In this document: one piece after another, positions 16,391 through 25,505 of the stretch
Numbering within the stretch: position 1 is the stretch's first letter
Layout of the letters: every line of letters begins with the position of its first letter
Assembly: GCF_014898155.1 (NCBI RefSeq)
Contig: NZ_CP062938.1
Location: 992,001 to 1,056,000, forward strand
Direction: 5' to 3'
DNA length: 64,000 nucleotides
From: Bifidobacterium eulemuris
GTDB taxonomy: Bacteria; Actinomycetota; Actinomycetes; Actinomycetales; Bifidobacteriaceae
Program-made: the position numbers and the translations under genes
Notes under the pieces: model-generated
Told to the model about the DNA's origin: nothing
Databases searched by the model: none
The model's input: only the letters and a program-made list of their open reading frames with translations

Positions 16391-17575
16391 TCACAACACG
16401 CGCAACGCCTGCTCCAGATCGGCGATGAGGTCGTCGACGCCTTCGATGCCGACGGACAGGCGCACCAGATTCTCCGGCACCTCGAGCGTGGTGCCGGACA
16501 CCGAGGCGTGGGTCATGGCGCCCGGATGCTCGATCAGGCTTTCCACGCCTCCCAATGATTCGGCCAGCGTGAAGATCCCTGTGGCTTCGGCGAAGCGTTT
16601 CGCCGACTCAAGTCCGCCTTTGACCTGCACGGAAATCATGCCGCCGAATCCGCCGTGCATCTGACGTGCGGCGACCTCATGCCCCGGATGCGATTCCAAG
16701 CCTGGATACCAGACGCGTTCGATCTCAGGCCGTCCCTCCAGCCATCGCGCGATCGTCAACGCGTTCTCGCTATGCCGCCGCACGCGCAGGTCGAGGGTTT
16801 TGAGTCCGCGGATGTCGAGCCAGGAGTCGAAGGGCGAGGGCACCGCGCCGGCGGCGTTCTGCAGGAAGGCGATCCTATCGCGCGTCTCCTCGTCGTTGAG
16901 CGCCACCGCGCCGCCGACCACGTCGGAGTGGCCGCCGATGTATTTGGTGGTCGAATACACCACCACGTCGGCGCCGTCCTCAAGCGGATGCTGCAGGGCG
17001 GGCGAGGCGAAGGTGTTGTCGACCGCGACCTTGACGCCATACTCGTGCGCGACGGCGGAGACCGCGGCGATGTCGGTGATATTGAGCAGAGGATTGCTCG
17101 GCGTCTCCACCCACAGGTAGCGGTACTCCTTGACCTCCATCGCGGCGGTCACCGCGGCCGTGTCGGTCACGTCCACCACGTCGAGGCCGATCCCCCACGG
17201 CACGAACACTTTGGCGAGCAGACGGTAGGTGCCTCCGTACACGTCGTTGCCGAGCAGGATGTTGTCGCCGGGGCGCAATGTGGAGCGCAGCAACACGTCG
17301 ATGGCGGCCAGTCCGGACGAGAAGCTCAACGCGTAGCGCGCGCCCTCCACGGCGGCGAGCTGCGCGTCGAAGGAGTCGCGGGTCGGATTCACGGAACGGC
17401 TGTAGTCGTATCCGTTGCGCGGCGCGCCGACCCCATCCTGCTTGTAGGTGGAGGTCATATAGATCGGCGTCACCACGGCACCGGTGGCCGGATCGGGCTC
17501 CTGACCGGCGTGAATGGCGCGCGTGGCGGTGGCGAAGGCGGCGGAATCGGCGAAGTCGAAGGTTGCGGTGGTCAT
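16391..17575 (-). CDS. metB: Cystathionine gamma-synthase/gamma-lyase family PLP enzyme
   Basis: 394-residue Cys/Met-metabolism PLP enzyme. Visible motifs are TRAIHAGQEPDPATGAVVTP, the phosphate-binding ALSFSSGLAAID, and the Schiff-base lysine in VVYSTTKYIGGHSDVVGG. The C-terminus includes TLAESLGGVESLIEHP. AAAGGAAACC precedes the ATG at 17575; an upstream in-frame start is unlikely. It follows a cystathionine beta-synthase-type gene by 83 bp on the same strand, so it may cleave cystathionine to cysteine (gamma-lyase) rather than make it. Sequence alone does not separate the two activities. Confidence 0.9.
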   Translation of the reverse strand: MTTATFDFADSAAFATATRAIHAGQEPDPATGAVVTPIYMTSTYKQDGVGAPRNGYDYSRSVNPTRDSFDAQLAAVEGARYALSFSSGLAAIDVLLRSTLRPGDNILLGNDVYGGTYRLLAKVFVPWGIGLDVVDVTDTAAVTAAMEVKEYRYLWVETPSNPLLNITDIAAVSAVAHEYGVKVAVDNTFASPALQHPLEDGADVVVYSTTKYIGGHSDVVGGAVALNDEETRDRIAFLQNAAGAVPSPFDSWLDIRGLKTLDLRVRRHSENALTIARWLEGRPEIERVWYPGLESHPGHEVAARQMHGGFGGMISVQVKGGLESAKRFAEATGIFTLAESLGGVESLIEHPGAMTHASVSGTTLEVPENLVRLSVGIEGVDDLIADLEQALRVL

Positions 17576-17658
17576 GGTTCGGGTTTCCTTTCGAAGATGT
17601 ATCAGTTGCTGGTTGCTGTCGGGTCGACTGGTATGGCGGGCGGATGGTCGTCCGGAAT

Positions 17659-18675
17659 TCACAGGTACCGTTCGGCGAGCGAGGGGCGGGCGGTGCGTTC
17701 CACCACGTCGGCGAAGCCGTTGGCGCGCATCCATTCGTCGTTGAAGATCTTATCGAGGTAGCTGCGGCCGGAGTCGGGCGCGAGCACCACGACGGTCTGG
17801 CTCTCGTCGAGGTCGTTGTCGCGTGCGTACTTGATGGCGGCGGCCACGGCCATGCCGGACGATCCGCCGACCAGCAGTCCCTCCTCGGCGGCGAGACGCC
17901 GGGTCGTCTCGAAGGCCTCGGCGTCGCCGATCTGCACGATGCTGTCGGTGATGGTGCGGTCGAAGGCCTTGGGGTAGAAATCCTCGCCCACGCCTTCGAT
18001 TTTGTACTGGTGCACATCGTCGGGGTTGGAGTAGATGGAGCCTTCCGGATCGGCGCCGATCACCTTCACCGCGCCGTCCGACGCCTCCTTGAGGTAGCGG
18101 CCGGTGCCGGAGATGGTGCCGCCGGTGCCGATGCCGGCCACGAAATGCGTGATCCTGCCTTCGCTGGCCTGCCAGATCTCCGGACCGGTGGTGGCGTAGT
18201 GGCTGGCGGGACCGTTGGGATTGTCGTACTGGTTGGGTTTGAACGCGCCGGGGATGGCGGCGGCGAGACGGTCGGAAACGCGGTAGTAGGAGCGCGGATC
18301 ATCCGGTTCCACGTCGGTGGGGGCCACGACGACCTCGGCCCCGTAGGCGCGCAGCACGGCGCGTTTGGATTCGCTGACTTTGTCCTGCACGACGAAGATC
18401 GCGCGGTAGCCGCGCTGCTGGGCCACCATGGCCAGCCCCACGCCGGTGTTGCCCGAGGTGGGTTCGACGATCACGCCGCCGGGCTTGAGTTGCCCGGAGC
18501 GTTCGGCCGCGTCGATGATGCGTTCGGCGATGCGGTCCTTCGAGGATCCGCCCGGGTTCATGTATTCGAGTTTGACGGCGATGGTGGCTTTGACGCCGGC
18601 CGCTTGGGGCAGGTGGCGAAGCTTGACGAGCGGGGTATTGCCGATCAGGTCGGCGGTGGAGTCGGCGATGGTCAT
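17659..18675 (-). CDS. Cystathionine beta-synthase-type PLP enzyme (cysteine synthase family)
   Basis: 338-residue fold-type II PLP enzyme. The lysine lies in NPGGSSKDRIAERII, the substrate loop is EPTSGNTGVGLA, and the phosphate cradle is GIGTGGTISGTGRYLK. Several stretches fit cystathionine beta-synthase better than cysteine synthase A: NQYDNPNGPASHYATTGPEI, GVGEDFYPKAFDR and the end SYLDKIFNDEWMRANGF. The regulatory CBS (Bateman) domains of the animal enzyme are absent. GAAGGAACC precedes the ATG. With the next gene it would form a serine plus homocysteine to cysteine route. O-acetylserine sulfhydrylase activity remains possible. Confidence 0.87.
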   Translation of the reverse strand: MTIADSTADLIGNTPLVKLRHLPQAAGVKATIAVKLEYMNPGGSSKDRIAERIIDAAERSGQLKPGGVIVEPTSGNTGVGLAMVAQQRGYRAIFVVQDKVSESKRAVLRAYGAEVVVAPTDVEPDDPRSYYRVSDRLAAAIPGAFKPNQYDNPNGPASHYATTGPEIWQASEGRITHFVAGIGTGGTISGTGRYLKEASDGAVKVIGADPEGSIYSNPDDVHQYKIEGVGEDFYPKAFDRTITDSIVQIGDAEAFETTRRLAAEEGLLVGGSSGMAVAAAIKYARDNDLDESQTVVVLAPDSGRSYLDKIFNDEWMRANGFADVVERTARPSLAERYL

Positions 18676-19079
18676 GGCTGGGGGTTCCTTCTGCTGGGCT
18701 GACTGTTCGGGATGGTGACTGGTGTTCCGGTGTGTGACCGACGTCTCCAGGTGAACAGTGCTCGGCAGTTGAACCGTTGAGAAGAACCGTTGCGGTATCC
18801 GCGTTCGCGTTCGCGCATATGCCACGAACTCACGCGTATTCGTTGATGATGTTCCTCGCGAAGCAATGCGTCGAATTTTCCGAGAAGAGAGGGAAAACGA
18901 GGACCGCGGCCTGATCGCCGCGAAGAAGGTTCTATCTCAAGTTATGCGTCGTCAACCGCTCGCCTAGGGGCGTCGGTCAGCGACAACAACATGAGAAGAA
19001 CTGCATGGTTCATGACCATAGCACAAGAGGCGGCGTCGGCGCGCCGCCCCTTTCCGCATAATGGACATGCCGGACCGTC
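18676..19079. other. 404-bp gap between transsulfuration pair and exporter-like locus
   Basis: Contains the promoter region of the cystathionine beta-synthase gene. I see no convincing ORF, no hairpin with a U-tract and no recognisable S-box type riboswitch. A weak GCGGC/GCCGC dyad lies near 18903-18922. Confidence 0.4.
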
Positions 19080-19994
19080 TCAGACGACCGCGCCTTTCGG
19101 AACCGGCATGACCTCACGCCGTTTGGTGAGCATCCACGTGACCCATACGACCAGTGCAGCGAACACCACGGACAGGCCCAACGGAATCCATACGACCGGC
19201 TTGTCCACATACACCGAGGCGTCGCCGTCCGGCGACAGTCCGACGCCGCCTTTGAGAGCGTCCCACAGCCACTGCGGCCGACCCGACGGAATGAGGGATT
19301 CCCGGAATCCCCCTGCGACCGCGACGATCGCGGACACGACCACCGCGAACCACACGATGCCGTGGGATTTGGCCTTCGCCAATACGACGCCGGCCAGCTG
19401 TCCCGCCATCGCGACGCCCAGCATCAGAACGAACACCGCGAGGAACACGAACAGCATGCCGAGCGGCAGCACACGAGGCACATATTCGTCAGGCAGACCG
19501 GTCGGCGGAATCGCGCCCGCGACCATCTCCTCACCGGAGACACCTTGAAATCCACCATCCGAAGTCGGGGATTCCACGATGGCCAGCGAATACGTGTAGA
19601 GGAACCGCTCGGAACCCAAAGTCAACCGCAAGGGCGTGCGCAACGCGCGCGTGACCGCCCACGGCACATAGACCACGACCGTGGCGCACAACGCCGACGC
19701 GGCGTTCACAACGCTTTGCTCCCAAACGATCGTCCGTCGGGACACGCCATGGCAGAGCAGCGGGTCGACGCCCAACACCGCCCATGCCGCGGACGCCAGG
19801 AGCAAGGCGATCCGGACTTGCGTCTCCAACACGTCGGTACTCCAGGTTTCGTCCCAAGACAGCCGATGCCACCATGCGACCGCGTCGAAGGCGACCACCG
19901 CCAGCAGGCCCGCGGCGAACACCAGCGCGAACAGGCCATGTTTGCGCAAGGTCGCGCGCCATTGACGACTGAACATCCGAGTTTTACGCACCAT
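19080..19994 (-). CDS. Membrane protein, probable permease partner of ATPase at 19996
   Basis: 304-residue protein with about six hydrophobic segments (GLFALVFAAGLLAVVAFDAV, ALLLASAAWAVLGV, ALCATVVVYVPWAV, GMLFVFLAVFVLMLGVAMAG, IVWFAVVVSAIVAV, WIPLGLSVVFAALVVWV). There is a hydrophilic loop around residues 145-185. It begins one base after the ATPase stop, with GAGG just upstream, so the two genes are coupled and probably form one ABC transporter. No close named family was recognised. YtrA-type regulation upstream suggests a cell-envelope stress or antibiotic-responsive exporter. Confidence 0.75.
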   Translation of the reverse strand: MVRKTRMFSRQWRATLRKHGLFALVFAAGLLAVVAFDAVAWWHRLSWDETWSTDVLETQVRIALLLASAAWAVLGVDPLLCHGVSRRTIVWEQSVVNAASALCATVVVYVPWAVTRALRTPLRLTLGSERFLYTYSLAIVESPTSDGGFQGVSGEEMVAGAIPPTGLPDEYVPRVLPLGMLFVFLAVFVLMLGVAMAGQLAGVVLAKAKSHGIVWFAVVVSAIVAVAGGFRESLIPSGRPQWLWDALKGGVGLSPDGDASVYVDKPVVWIPLGLSVVFAALVVWVTWMLTKRREVMPVPKGAVV

Positions 19995-19995
19995 A

Positions 19996-20898
19996 TCAGA
20001 CCTCGATTCCATCACGACGGCTCCATTCAGCGGACGCCTGGGCATAGGAGGAGGTGAGGCGGACGCAATACTCCTGCAATCCGAGCGGACGTGCCGTAAC
20101 CCCCTCCGGCAGGTCGGCGGCGTCCACCTCACCCCTGACCGTCAGTTCGACCATCGCCCCCAGAGAATGCCGTTGCATCACCGGCATCCACCTGCCGGCC
20201 GCGTACTCCTCCACCACATCGGCGGGGCCGGTGAGTTCGGCGGCGCGCCTCGCCACACGGTCCACGGCGAAATCGTCGAACACTTGACCTTCTTCAAGAA
20301 TGATCGCATGTTCGATGACATGCGCGATCTCGTCGATGATATGCGTGGAGATGACGATGGTGCGCGGACGTTCGGCGTACGCCTCCAGCAGGAACCGGTA
20401 GAACAGCTCGCGGTTGACCGCGTCGAGGCCGAGCACCGGCTCGTCGAGCAGCAGCACGTCGACGGGCACGCACAGCGCGGCGATCAGACGCGCGATCATG
20501 CGCGACCCAAGCGAAAGGCTACCGTATTTCGCGACGGGGTCGATGTCGAACGCGGCGAGCATGCGCGCGGCCAGAGCCCAGTCGAACCCACCGTAGAACC
20601 GCTCCTCGTCACGGAAGAAGCCGTTGAGCGAATGGGCCATGAGGAACGGCAACGTCTCATTGACCAGATAGATGCGCTCCTGCGCACGCTCGTTGTCCAG
20701 CGCGTTGGCGCCATCCAGGGTGATGCTGCCGCCGCTGGGCACGATCCGGTTGGCGATGGCGGCCATCAGCGTGGATTTGCCCGCGCCGTTGCGGCCGAAC
20801 AGCCCGTAGATCACGCCGTCGTTGAGCACCAGGCTCACGCGGTCGAGCGCCGGCACGCCGTCGAATGTTTTGCTCAGATTGGTGATGACGAGGCTCAT
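19996..20898 (-). CDS. ABC transporter ATP-binding protein (YtrB-like)
   Basis: 300-residue ATPase with Walker A GRNGAGKST (about residue 36), Walker B VLLLDEPVLGLDA and H-loop VISTHIIDE. The signature motif is altered to LSLGSRMIARL, a variant seen in small GntR-regulated transporters. The C-terminal 75 residues form a strand-rich extension. GAGGGCGCAGC precedes the ATG. It is the middle gene of a regulator-ATPase-membrane protein operon, 13 bp after the regulator. Confidence 0.88.
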   Translation of the reverse strand: MSLVITNLSKTFDGVPALDRVSLVLNDGVIYGLFGRNGAGKSTLMAAIANRIVPSGGSITLDGANALDNERAQERIYLVNETLPFLMAHSLNGFFRDEERFYGGFDWALAARMLAAFDIDPVAKYGSLSLGSRMIARLIAALCVPVDVLLLDEPVLGLDAVNRELFYRFLLEAYAERPRTIVISTHIIDEIAHVIEHAIILEEGQVFDDFAVDRVARRAAELTGPADVVEEYAAGRWMPVMQRHSLGAMVELTVRGEVDAADLPEGVTARPLGLQEYCVRLTSSYAQASAEWSRRDGIEV

Positions 20899-20911
20899 GC
20901 TGCGCCCTCTT

Positions 20912-21283
20912 TCATGATTGACGGTATCCCTTCTCGATCAGTTCGGACAGCTCACCCGGCCCGATGCCGAGCCGCTTGGCCTCGGCCACCAGCTGGGTGA
21001 CGCGTTTCGTAAGGAACTCCTCACGCATGGCCGTCCGGGCTTTTTCCCTGGCTCCGGTGGCGACGAACATTCCCAATCCCCGCCGTTTCTCCAACAATCC
21101 TTGGTCGACCAACAGGTTCATGCCTTTGAGAACGGTGGCCGGATTGATGCGATAGGCGGCGGAGATCTCGGTGGTGCTGGGCACCTGTTCGCCCTCCCGG
21201 TAGGTTCCGGCGACGATGGCCTCGTTAAGCTGGTTCGCCACCTGTTTGAACAGCGGTTCGCCGCTGGTGTCGTCGAATCGCAC
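20912..21283 (-). CDS. YtrA-subfamily GntR regulator
   Basis: 123-residue short GntR regulator. The winged helix spans EPLFKQVANQLNEAIVAGTY, QVPSTTEISAAYRINPATVL and GLLEKRRGLGMFVA. The short helical tail of about 50 residues without a ligand domain defines the YtrA subfamily. GTG at 21283 is chosen because GGGGAGG lies 5 bp upstream; the in-frame GTG at 21289 would overlap that site. It is first in the operon and probably represses its own promoter through the dyad at 21308-21331. Confidence 0.88.
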   Translation of the reverse strand: MRFDDTSGEPLFKQVANQLNEAIVAGTYREGEQVPSTTEISAAYRINPATVLKGMNLLVDQGLLEKRRGLGMFVATGAREKARTAMREEFLTKRVTQLVAEAKRLGIGPGELSELIEKGYRQS

Positions 21284-21307
21284 GACCACCTCCCCGGCAA
21301 GTTCTTT

Positions 21308-21331
21308 GGTTAATTACTTATGTAGCTAACC
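21308..21331. promoter_or_regulatory. Candidate YtrA operator
   Basis: Imperfect dyad GGTTAATTAC-TTAT-GTAGCTAACC (8 of 10 positions symmetric), 25 bp upstream of the regulator start in an AT-rich promoter segment. Spacing and position fit autorepression. Confidence 0.6.
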
Positions 21332-21444
21332 ATATAACTCAAATACGCGGCTGTCAACGTACCAATACGCGCACAAGCGCAAAGGACTTGGGAACATCAA
21401 CCAAATCAAGGGACAACACGCATACGCAGCGGACGGCTCACATC

Positions 21445-21640
21445 GTATCTGCGTTACCGGTAGTGGATAATCGGTGTTGCAAACATCGATCTGCGTTACC
21501 GGTAGTGTGCAAACGCGGCGAACCTCACTATGTTTGGCGTCATTTCAAGGCCCATAGGCGAGATAACGGCGAACTGGCACTACCGGTAACGCAGATCGAT
21601 GTTTGCAATGCCGCAGAAACACTACCGGTAACGCAGATAC
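21445..21640. repeat. Four nested copies of a 19-bp inverted/direct element
   Basis: The sequence ATCTGCGTTACCGGTAGTG occurs at 21447-21465 and 21489-21507, and inverted at 21578-21596 and 21620-21638 (first base may vary). Flanking identity extends the inner pair to 31-bp perfect inverted arms (21477-21507 with 21578-21608), and the outer pair to 21 bp (21445-21465 with 21620-21640). Each copy centres on TACCGGTA. It fills the gap between the YtrA promoter and the end of the peptide transporter operon. Confidence 0.85.
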
Positions 21641-21645
21641 CCTTA

Positions 21646-22518
21646 TCACCAACGCATCGAGGCTGCGTCAATCAGCTGGCGCGTGTACGCGTTCCGCGAA
21701 TCGGCAAGCATGGCGTCGGTTTCGCCGACCTCTTCGACACGACCGTCATGCAGCACGACGATGCGGTCGGCCAGATGCTGCACCACACCCAGATCATGAG
21801 ACACCACAATCAGCGCGGTGCCGGGCCTGGCCTGACGGATCGCGCGGAATGCCTCGAGAATCTGGACGCGGGCCGCCACGTCGATGGCGCTCATCGGCTC
21901 GTCCGCGAGGATCACACGAGGCTCGTTGACGATGGCGCGGGCGATGGCGACGCGCTGCGCCTGCCCGCCGGAGAGATTCGCCGGATGCCGCCGCGCGAAC
22001 ACCGCCGGATCAAGCCCCACGGTGTGCAACGCCTGATCCACCCGTTCCAACACCGCCTCGCGGGGCATGTCCTTATGCCGCAGCATCACCGGTTCGGCCA
22101 CCGAACGCCATACGCTCCAATGCGGGTCGAGCGAGCCAAACGGATCCTGGAACACCAATCCGGACTCCCGCCGCAACGCTTGGAATCCTGGCAATTTGCG
22201 CATAGCCGACAACGACGACGGCTTGACGCGTGCTGCACCGGAATCCACATTCGCACCCACGACCGTGGCATCGGCCACCGATTGGGAGGCATTGACCGCA
22301 AGCCCGTCATAGCGCACCACGCCCGCGTCCGCGGTCTCCAGGCCGAGCAGAATACGCGTCAATGTGGATTTGCCGGACCCCGACCCTCCGATGATGGCGA
22401 GGCACTCCCCCTCGCGCACGTCGATATCCACGTCGAACAGCACCTGTTCGCGCGCGTCACCGCGACCGAAGGATTTGCTCAATCCCCGCCCTTGCAGTAT
22501 CGCCTTGCTCCCGTCCAT
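21646..22518 (-). CDS. Peptide ABC transporter ATP-binding protein (DppF-like)
   Basis: 290-residue ATPase: Walker [11 protein letters not shown]-loop [14 protein letters not shown], signature [14 protein letters not shown], Walker [15 protein letters not shown]-loop VVSHDLGVV. The Q-loop and LDPH context are typical of the oligopeptide/dipeptide family. An unusual insertion of about 40 residues ([20 protein letters not shown]) sits before the Q-loop. Its ATG shares one base with the stop of the preceding ATPase gene, and GGAGG lies upstream. It is the last gene of the five-gene importer operon. Confidence 0.92.
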   Translation of the reverse strand: MDGSKAILQGRGLSKSFGRGDAREQVLFDVDIDVREGECLAIIGGSGSGKSTLTRILLGLETADAGVVRYDGLAVNASQSVADATVVGANVDSGAARVKPSSLSAMRKLPGFQALRRESGLVFQDPFGSLDPHWSVWRSVAEPVMLRHKDMPREAVLERVDQALHTVGLDPAVFARRHPANLSGGQAQRVAIARAIVNEPRVILADEPMSAIDVAARVQILEAFRAIRQARPGTALIVVSHDLGVVQHLADRIVVLHDGRVEEVGETDAMLADSRNAYTRQLIDAASMRW

Positions 22519-23342
22519 CAGGCCTCCCCACTCGCCGCCGCGGGCTGGCCCAGCCGCGGATTCCCGGATAATGTGAGCCGTCGCGCCGCGTCGACCAGCC
22601 GCCGCGCCTCGTCGGTGTGCGGCGAGGCCAACAGGTCGGCGGTCGCGCCGGATTCCGCGACGCGCCCCTCGTCGAGCACATAGCAGCGTGTGGTGGCGCG
22701 CGCCAACACCGAGAAATCATGGGTGATGAACAGCATGGACGCACCCGCGTCGTCGACCAACGACACCAGCAGGTCGACGATCTGACGCTGGGTGATGGAG
22801 TCCAGCGCGGTGGTCGGCTCGTCGGCGATGATCAGACGCGGCGAGGTGACCAGCGCGGTGGCGAGCCCCACGCGCTGCTGCTGGCCGCCGGAGAGCTCGT
22901 GGGGGAATTTGCGCGCCGAATCGGCGTCGAGCCCGACTTTGGCGAGCATCGCCATCGCACGGTCCCGGCGTTCGGCGCGGCTCAGGTCGTAATGCAACGC
23001 GAGCGGCAGCTCCACCTGCTGCGCGACGGTCATCACCGGATTAAGGGAGGCGGCCGGATTCTGGAACACCGTACCCACATAACGTCCACGCAGGTCCGCG
23101 AGCGCGCGCTCGTCGGCGAACCGATCCCCCTCGCATACGACCGCATCCCCCATCCGGATCAGGCCGGACGCCTGCGCGCGCGGCGGCAGCAGCCCCAGCA
23201 TCGCCTTGGAGATCATCGATTTGCCCGACCCCGACGATCCGACCAGGCCGACCCGTTCGCCGTCGCCGATGCGCAGATCCACGTCGCGCACGATCGGCGC
23301 GCCCTGGATGGCGATATTCAAACCGCGAATCTCAACGCCCAT
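22518..23342 (-). CDS. Peptide ABC transporter ATP-binding protein (DppD-like)
   Basis: 274-residue ATPase: Walker A GSSGSGKSM, Q-loop FQNPAASLNPVMTV, signature [15 protein letters not shown], Walker B LIIADEPTTALDS, H-loop FITHDFSVL. The C-terminus lacks a clear OppD-type cysteine cluster (family observation from memory). GGAGGAGGCGGA precedes the ATG. Its start overlaps the permease gene by 11 nt. It pairs with the ATPase at 21646 to drive import through the two permeases upstream. Confidence 0.92.
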   Translation of the reverse strand: MGVEIRGLNIAIQGAPIVRDVDLRIGDGERVGLVGSSGSGKSMISKAMLGLLPPRAQASGLIRMGDAVVCEGDRFADERALADLRGRYVGTVFQNPAASLNPVMTVAQQVELPLALHYDLSRAERRDRAMAMLAKVGLDADSARKFPHELSGGQQQRVGLATALVTSPRLIIADEPTTALDSITQRQIVDLLVSLVDDAGASMLFITHDFSVLARATTRCYVLDEGRVAESGATADLLASPHTDEARRLVDAARRLTLSGNPRLGQPAAASGEA

Positions 23343-24303
23343 ATTCCGCCTCCTCCTGCGCGGCCGTGACGTACCGCTCCTCCAACGCGTCGCGCAGCGC
23401 GTCGCCGAACACGTTCAAGGCGATGACCACCACCGTGACGATCAGGCCCGGCCACAGCACGGTCAGCGGATACACATTGATGAATTTGACCGACGTGGCC
23501 AGCGAATGCCCCCAGCTCGGCACGCCCGAGGGCACGCCTATGCCGAGGTAGGTCAGCCCGCTTTCGGCCAGCACCGCCGTGCCCGCGGACAGCGACAACT
23601 GCACCAGCAGCACGGGGAGGATATTGGGAACGATATGGGTCGTGAGCACGCGTATACCGGAGGCGCCGTTGGCCAGCGCGGACTCTACATAGCTCGACCG
23701 CGCGGCCAGCAACGCCGCGGGCCGCACCACGCGCGCGAGGTTCAGACCATATCCGAATCCGCAGGCCACCACGATCACCGTAATGGACGCGCCCAGCGGC
23801 ACGGCCAGAATCAGCGCGATCAGCACGGTGGGAATGGAGATGAGCGCGTCGACCACCACCACGGAGGTGTTGGCGAGCGCGGAATTGCGCGACACCATTA
23901 GCGTGACCATCAGCAGTCCGAATACGCCCGAGAACGCGACGGTGAGGATGACGATGAGCAGATTCGTGCGCGAGCCGGCCATCAGCCAGCTGAACACGTC
24001 CGCGCCGGTGCCGTCGGTGCCGAGCCAGTGAGCGGCGGAGGGTTTTGCCCACACGTTGTAGCCGTCGGTCGTCCATAGGGATTGCGGAGTCCAGAACAAG
24101 GAGACGAGGGCGACGAGAATCCACAGCGCGAGGACGACCAGTGAGAACCGGCCTTCGGGTTTGCGCCAGACGGCACGCAGAAGGGAGACGGTCACTTCCC
24201 CGATCCCGCCCCGCGTCTGGGAGGATGACGGAGACGAACGCTCCGTTTGGGGCGACGAGGGTGACAGGCGCTGCGTTGAGGATGATAAGGAGCTGCGGTT
24301 CAT
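23332..24303 (-). CDS. Peptide ABC transporter permease (DppC-like)
   Basis: 323-residue permease. A polar Ser/Gln-rich leader (residues 1-35) precedes the N-terminal helix FSLVVLALWILVALVSLFWT. The OppC/DppC-type extracytoplasmic segment HWLGTDGTGADVFSWLMAGS is diagnostic, and the EAA-loop region lies around ARSSYVESALANGASGIRVL. Six membrane segments are visible. The start at 24303 overlaps the previous permease stop by 4 nt. The Ser-rich leader contains imperfect repeats (SSSTQRL, SSPQTERSS, SSSQTRGG). Confidence 0.92.
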   Translation of the reverse strand: MNRSSLSSSTQRLSPSSPQTERSSPSSSQTRGGIGEVTVSLLRAVWRKPEGRFSLVVLALWILVALVSLFWTPQSLWTTDGYNVWAKPSAAHWLGTDGTGADVFSWLMAGSRTNLLIVILTVAFSGVFGLLMVTLMVSRNSALANTSVVVVDALISIPTVLIALILAVPLGASITVIVVACGFGYGLNLARVVRPAALLAARSSYVESALANGASGIRVLTTHIVPNILPVLLVQLSLSAGTAVLAESGLTYLGIGVPSGVPSWGHSLATSVKFINVYPLTVLWPGLIVTVVVIALNVFGDALRDALEERYVTAAQEEAEYGR

Positions 24304-25274
24304 TGACTCACCTCCGAAGCGTCGGCGGATTTGAGGCGGGGGTCGAGCAGACGGTGGGCCAAGTCGACGATCAGGCCGACACCCAGGAAGAACGCGGCGA
24401 GCAGGAACAGTTCGCTTTGCACGGCGATGAGATCGCGGTTGCCCACGTCGGTGACCAGTCCGCTGCCGATGCCGGGCAGCGCGAACAGGTTCTCGATCAC
24501 CATCACGCCGGTGATCATGGAGGCGAACGTCAGTCCGACCACCGACACGAGCTGCGGGGTCGCGAGCCGCAGCCCGACGCGCAGCACCGCCTGGGTGCGG
24601 GTCATGCCGCAGGCGCGGGCCATATCGACGTAGCCGGATGAGGCCAACGATTCCAAGGTGGAACGCGTGTAGCGCATGATGCTCGCCCCCACGATGACGC
24701 CCACCGACAGGGCAGGCAGGATCAGCGACCAGATCGCCTCGCCGGGGGAACCCCACCCCTCCTGGGGGAAGCCCTGCGAGGGGAAGATCCCCAACAGTCC
24801 GGAGCCGCGCGAGAACAGCAGGATAAGCAGAAGTCCGCCCCACAGGGCCGGAATCGCGCCGCCGATGACGGCCACGACGCGCAACGCCGAGCGCGTGCGG
24901 GGCGAGCGCGCCAGCACGGCCGCGCATCCGAGCGGCAGTCCGATGGCCAACGCCACCAGCAGTCCGAGGATGATCAGCGGAAAGGTGATCGAGGCGCGCG
25001 TGCCGACCAACGAGGTGATCGAGCGGCCGGTCAGGATCGACGTGCCGAAGTCGCCGTGCAGCAGCGCTCCCGCCCAGTCGAGATATTGGGCGGCGAGCGG
25101 CTTGTTCAGACCGAGCTGCTCACGCAGCGCCTCCACTCGTTCGGGTGAGGAGTTGACGCCCGCCATAATGGAGGCTACATCGCCCGGCAGGATGCGCAGC
25201 GCGGCGAACACCAACACGGAGATGCCGAACAGGGCCGCCGCGAACAGCAGCAGACGGCGAAGAACGAACCTCAT
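24300..25274 (-). CDS. Peptide ABC transporter permease (DppB-like)
   Basis: 324-residue permease starting with the typical MRFVLRRLLLFAAALFGISV, then ALRILPGDVASIMAG and LREQLGLNKPLAAQYLDWAG, the hallmark N-terminal region of DppB/OppB. The EAA-type loop is YVDMARACGMTRTQAVLRVGL. AAGGAGAAGCCGAT precedes the ATG. It follows the binding-protein gene across a 282-bp gap holding two dispersed repeat copies, so permease and ATPase genes may have lower or separate expression. Confidence 0.92.
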   Translation of the reverse strand: MRFVLRRLLLFAAALFGISVLVFAALRILPGDVASIMAGVNSSPERVEALREQLGLNKPLAAQYLDWAGALLHGDFGTSILTGRSITSLVGTRASITFPLIILGLLVALAIGLPLGCAAVLARSPRTRSALRVVAVIGGAIPALWGGLLLILLFSRGSGLLGIFPSQGFPQEGWGSPGEAIWSLILPALSVGVIVGASIMRYTRSTLESLASSGYVDMARACGMTRTQAVLRVGLRLATPQLVSVVGLTFASMITGVMVIENLFALPGIGSGLVTDVGNRDLIAVQSELFLLAAFFLGVGLIVDLAHRLLDPRLKSADASEVSQ

Positions 25275-25337
25275 ATCGGCTTCTCCTTACGTGATTACCG
25301 TTCTCTTGTCATATCAGGCGAACCATCGCCCCGCCCT

Positions 25338-25425
25338 CGTCATGCTGAGCGGAGCGTAACGCAGTCGAAGCATCCCATCCGCGGGGATCCTTCGACTCCG
25401 CCCTTTGGGCTCCGCTCAGGATGGC
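25338..25425. repeat. Dispersed intergenic repeat, copy 2 (two arms)
   Basis: CGTCATGCTGAGCGGAG with the inverted counterpart CTCCGCTCAGGATGGC and internal CAGTCGAAGC / CCTTCGACTCC, forming an 88-bp hairpin-capable element between the binding-protein and permease genes of the peptide operon. Confidence 0.8.
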
Positions 25426-25505
25426 AGGAGGAGGACACCCATCCATCCAGCGTGATGAACGGCCGCTTCCTCATATCCTGAATGGAAGCAGCCCGTGCAT
25501 ATCTC

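Noticed and set aside
18676..19079. S-adenosylmethionine riboswitch upstream of the cystathionine beta-synthase gene
   Set aside because: No recognisable conserved core or terminator/antiterminator arrangement was found in the leader.
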